Below are positions 63,314-64,000 of a stretch of DNA of 64,000 bases, one piece after another. The first letter of the stretch is position 1. Each line of letters opens with the position of its first letter. Position numbers and translations under genes: made by a program. This DNA comes from Natrinema mahii (GTDB lineage: Archaea > Halobacteriota > Halobacteria > Halobacteriales > Natrialbaceae). The notes under the pieces were generated by a model. That model made no database searches and was not told the origin of the DNA. It was given only the letters and a program-made list of their open reading frames with translations. The stretch covers positions 310,001-374,000 of the forward strand of contig JHUT02000003.1 of assembly GCA_000690595.2 (NCBI GenBank), in the 5' to 3' direction.

Positions 63314-63976
63314 TCAGGACCGCCGTCGGCCCGCGAGCCAGCCGCCGATCGCACCACAGACCGCCGCCAGTATCGCCGCGCCGACCAGGGCGGCCATCGG
63401 TTCGCCGATGAAGGTCGTCGTCTCCTCTCGGAGCAGCGAGTCGCCACCGAACCGGACGGTCTCCGTGTCGGCCACATACGTGATCGTCGCACGGAACTCC
63501 GACGCCCGCCAGGCCGCCGTCAACGCGAACGGGACGGCGATGCTCGCCCCGAAAGACGCGTACCGCCGAGTGCCGCCGTCGGCGACGCGCGCGGCGAGGA
63601 GGTACCCCCCGGCGACGAGGAACGGACCGACGACCAGCGCAGCGAGCGGGAGGCCGAGCAGCAGCGACCCCTCCGAGTTGGCCGACGCCGGTTTGACCTC
63701 CAGTGCGTTCAGCGCTGCGAGGAACACGAGTTCGAACCCCTGCGAGGGACTCTCGAACGGCCCCGTATCTCCCGGGATGAGCCCCGCGAGGAGGAACGGC
63801 AGAGCGTACGCGGCGATTCCGGTCCCCGCGAGCCAGCCGATCGCTTCCCCATCCCACGCGTCCGAATCGTACACGGGCGGGCGTCCCTCGTGGCCGCCCT
63901 CGGGTGCCGCTTGCTCTCCGGCGCGTTCTTCCGATCGCTCCGCCTCCCGTGTGTCCGCTCGCTCCCCCTGCACCAT
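63314..63976 (-). CDS. Membrane protein, function unknown
   Basis: A 220-residue protein with a hydrophilic N terminus of about 48 residues (MVQGERADTREAERSEERAG) and about four to five helices: AIGWLAGTGIAAYALPFLLAG near residue 48, LPLAALVVGPFLVAGGYLLA, FGASIAVPFALTAAWRASEF and AALVGAAILAAVCGAIGGWL at the end. It is convergent with nadB and abuts its stop. No family was recognised. The start ATG 63976 is chosen over 63985 by initiator context; both are close to the window end. Confidence 0.6.
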   Translation of the reverse strand: MVQGERADTREAERSEERAGEQAAPEGGHEGRPPVYDSDAWDGEAIGWLAGTGIAAYALPFLLAGLIPGDTGPFESPSQGFELVFLAALNALEVKPASANSEGSLLLGLPLAALVVGPFLVAGGYLLAARVADGGTRRYASFGASIAVPFALTAAWRASEFRATITYVADTETVRFGGDSLLREETTTFIGEPMAALVGAAILAAVCGAIGGWLAGRRRS

Positions 63977-64000
63977 ACGACACACAGGCGACTTCTCGGG

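Overview
The window reads as chromosome of an extremely halophilic archaeon (Halobacteria, most like Natrialbaceae). Evidence: very high GC with many CTCGAG words, strongly acidic proteins, leaderless starts with a TATA-like element about 25-30 bases upstream, and markers such as an RNA polymerase epsilon subunit, TFB, MptA, HMG-CoA reductase, a HalOD1 output domain, amphi-Trp domains and a Gfo6-like D-xylose dehydrogenase. The genus is not determined.

Layout. 1-16.0 kb is ordinary core genome: a DUF255-like tail, TrmB regulator, mptA, a nucleotidyltransferase bracketed by three copies of a ~41-bp promoter-like repeat, RNA polymerase epsilon, DsbA/FrnE-like oxidoreductase, NAD kinase, KaiC-like ATPase, stress and membrane proteins, TFB, a solo TnpB element beside tRNA-Gly, nadE, an acetyltransferase and an enoyl-CoA hydratase homologue. 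16.08-33.0 kb is an integrated element of about 16.9 kb in tRNA-Thr(GGT). A 17-bp direct repeat of the tRNA 3' end (AATCCCGGCCTAGGCTT) lies at both ends, and a tyrosine recombinase sits just inside the right end. Much of the element is visibly AT-richer than the flanks. It carries a single-chain restriction-modification enzyme, a zinc-ribbon protein with a HEPN-like Rx4H motif, a four-TM DUF2254-like protein, a second short recombinase, an unknown two-gene module, small regulators, and a ~720-bp strongly strand-asymmetric degenerate repeat tract of unknown function. 33.2-64 kb is core genome again: secDF, a pentose-bisphosphate/nucleoside salvage cluster, stress proteins, a cold shock protein, a methylthiotransferase, redox and cupin proteins, methionine aminopeptidase, isocitrate dehydrogenase, hmgA, an LLM-class flavoprotein, a Gfo6-like dehydrogenase and nadA-nadB.

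How genes work together. NAD metabolism is covered by NadA and NadB (60.6-63.3 kb), NadE (13 kb) and NAD kinase (5 kb); no nadC is seen in the window. A nucleoside phosphorylase, a PfkB kinase (probably ribose-1-phosphate kinase) and ribose-1,5-bisphosphate isomerase within 4.4 kb match the non-carboxylating pentose bisphosphate route known in halophilic archaea. SecD and SecF form one translation-coupled unit.

Most worth a second look: the tRNA-Thr element and its candidate defence genes, the pyrimidine-rich repeat tract, the three-copy promoter-like repeat, the twin-hairpin insertion inside nadB, and several very small zinc-ribbon genes. All functions are inferred from reading the sequence; no database search was run.
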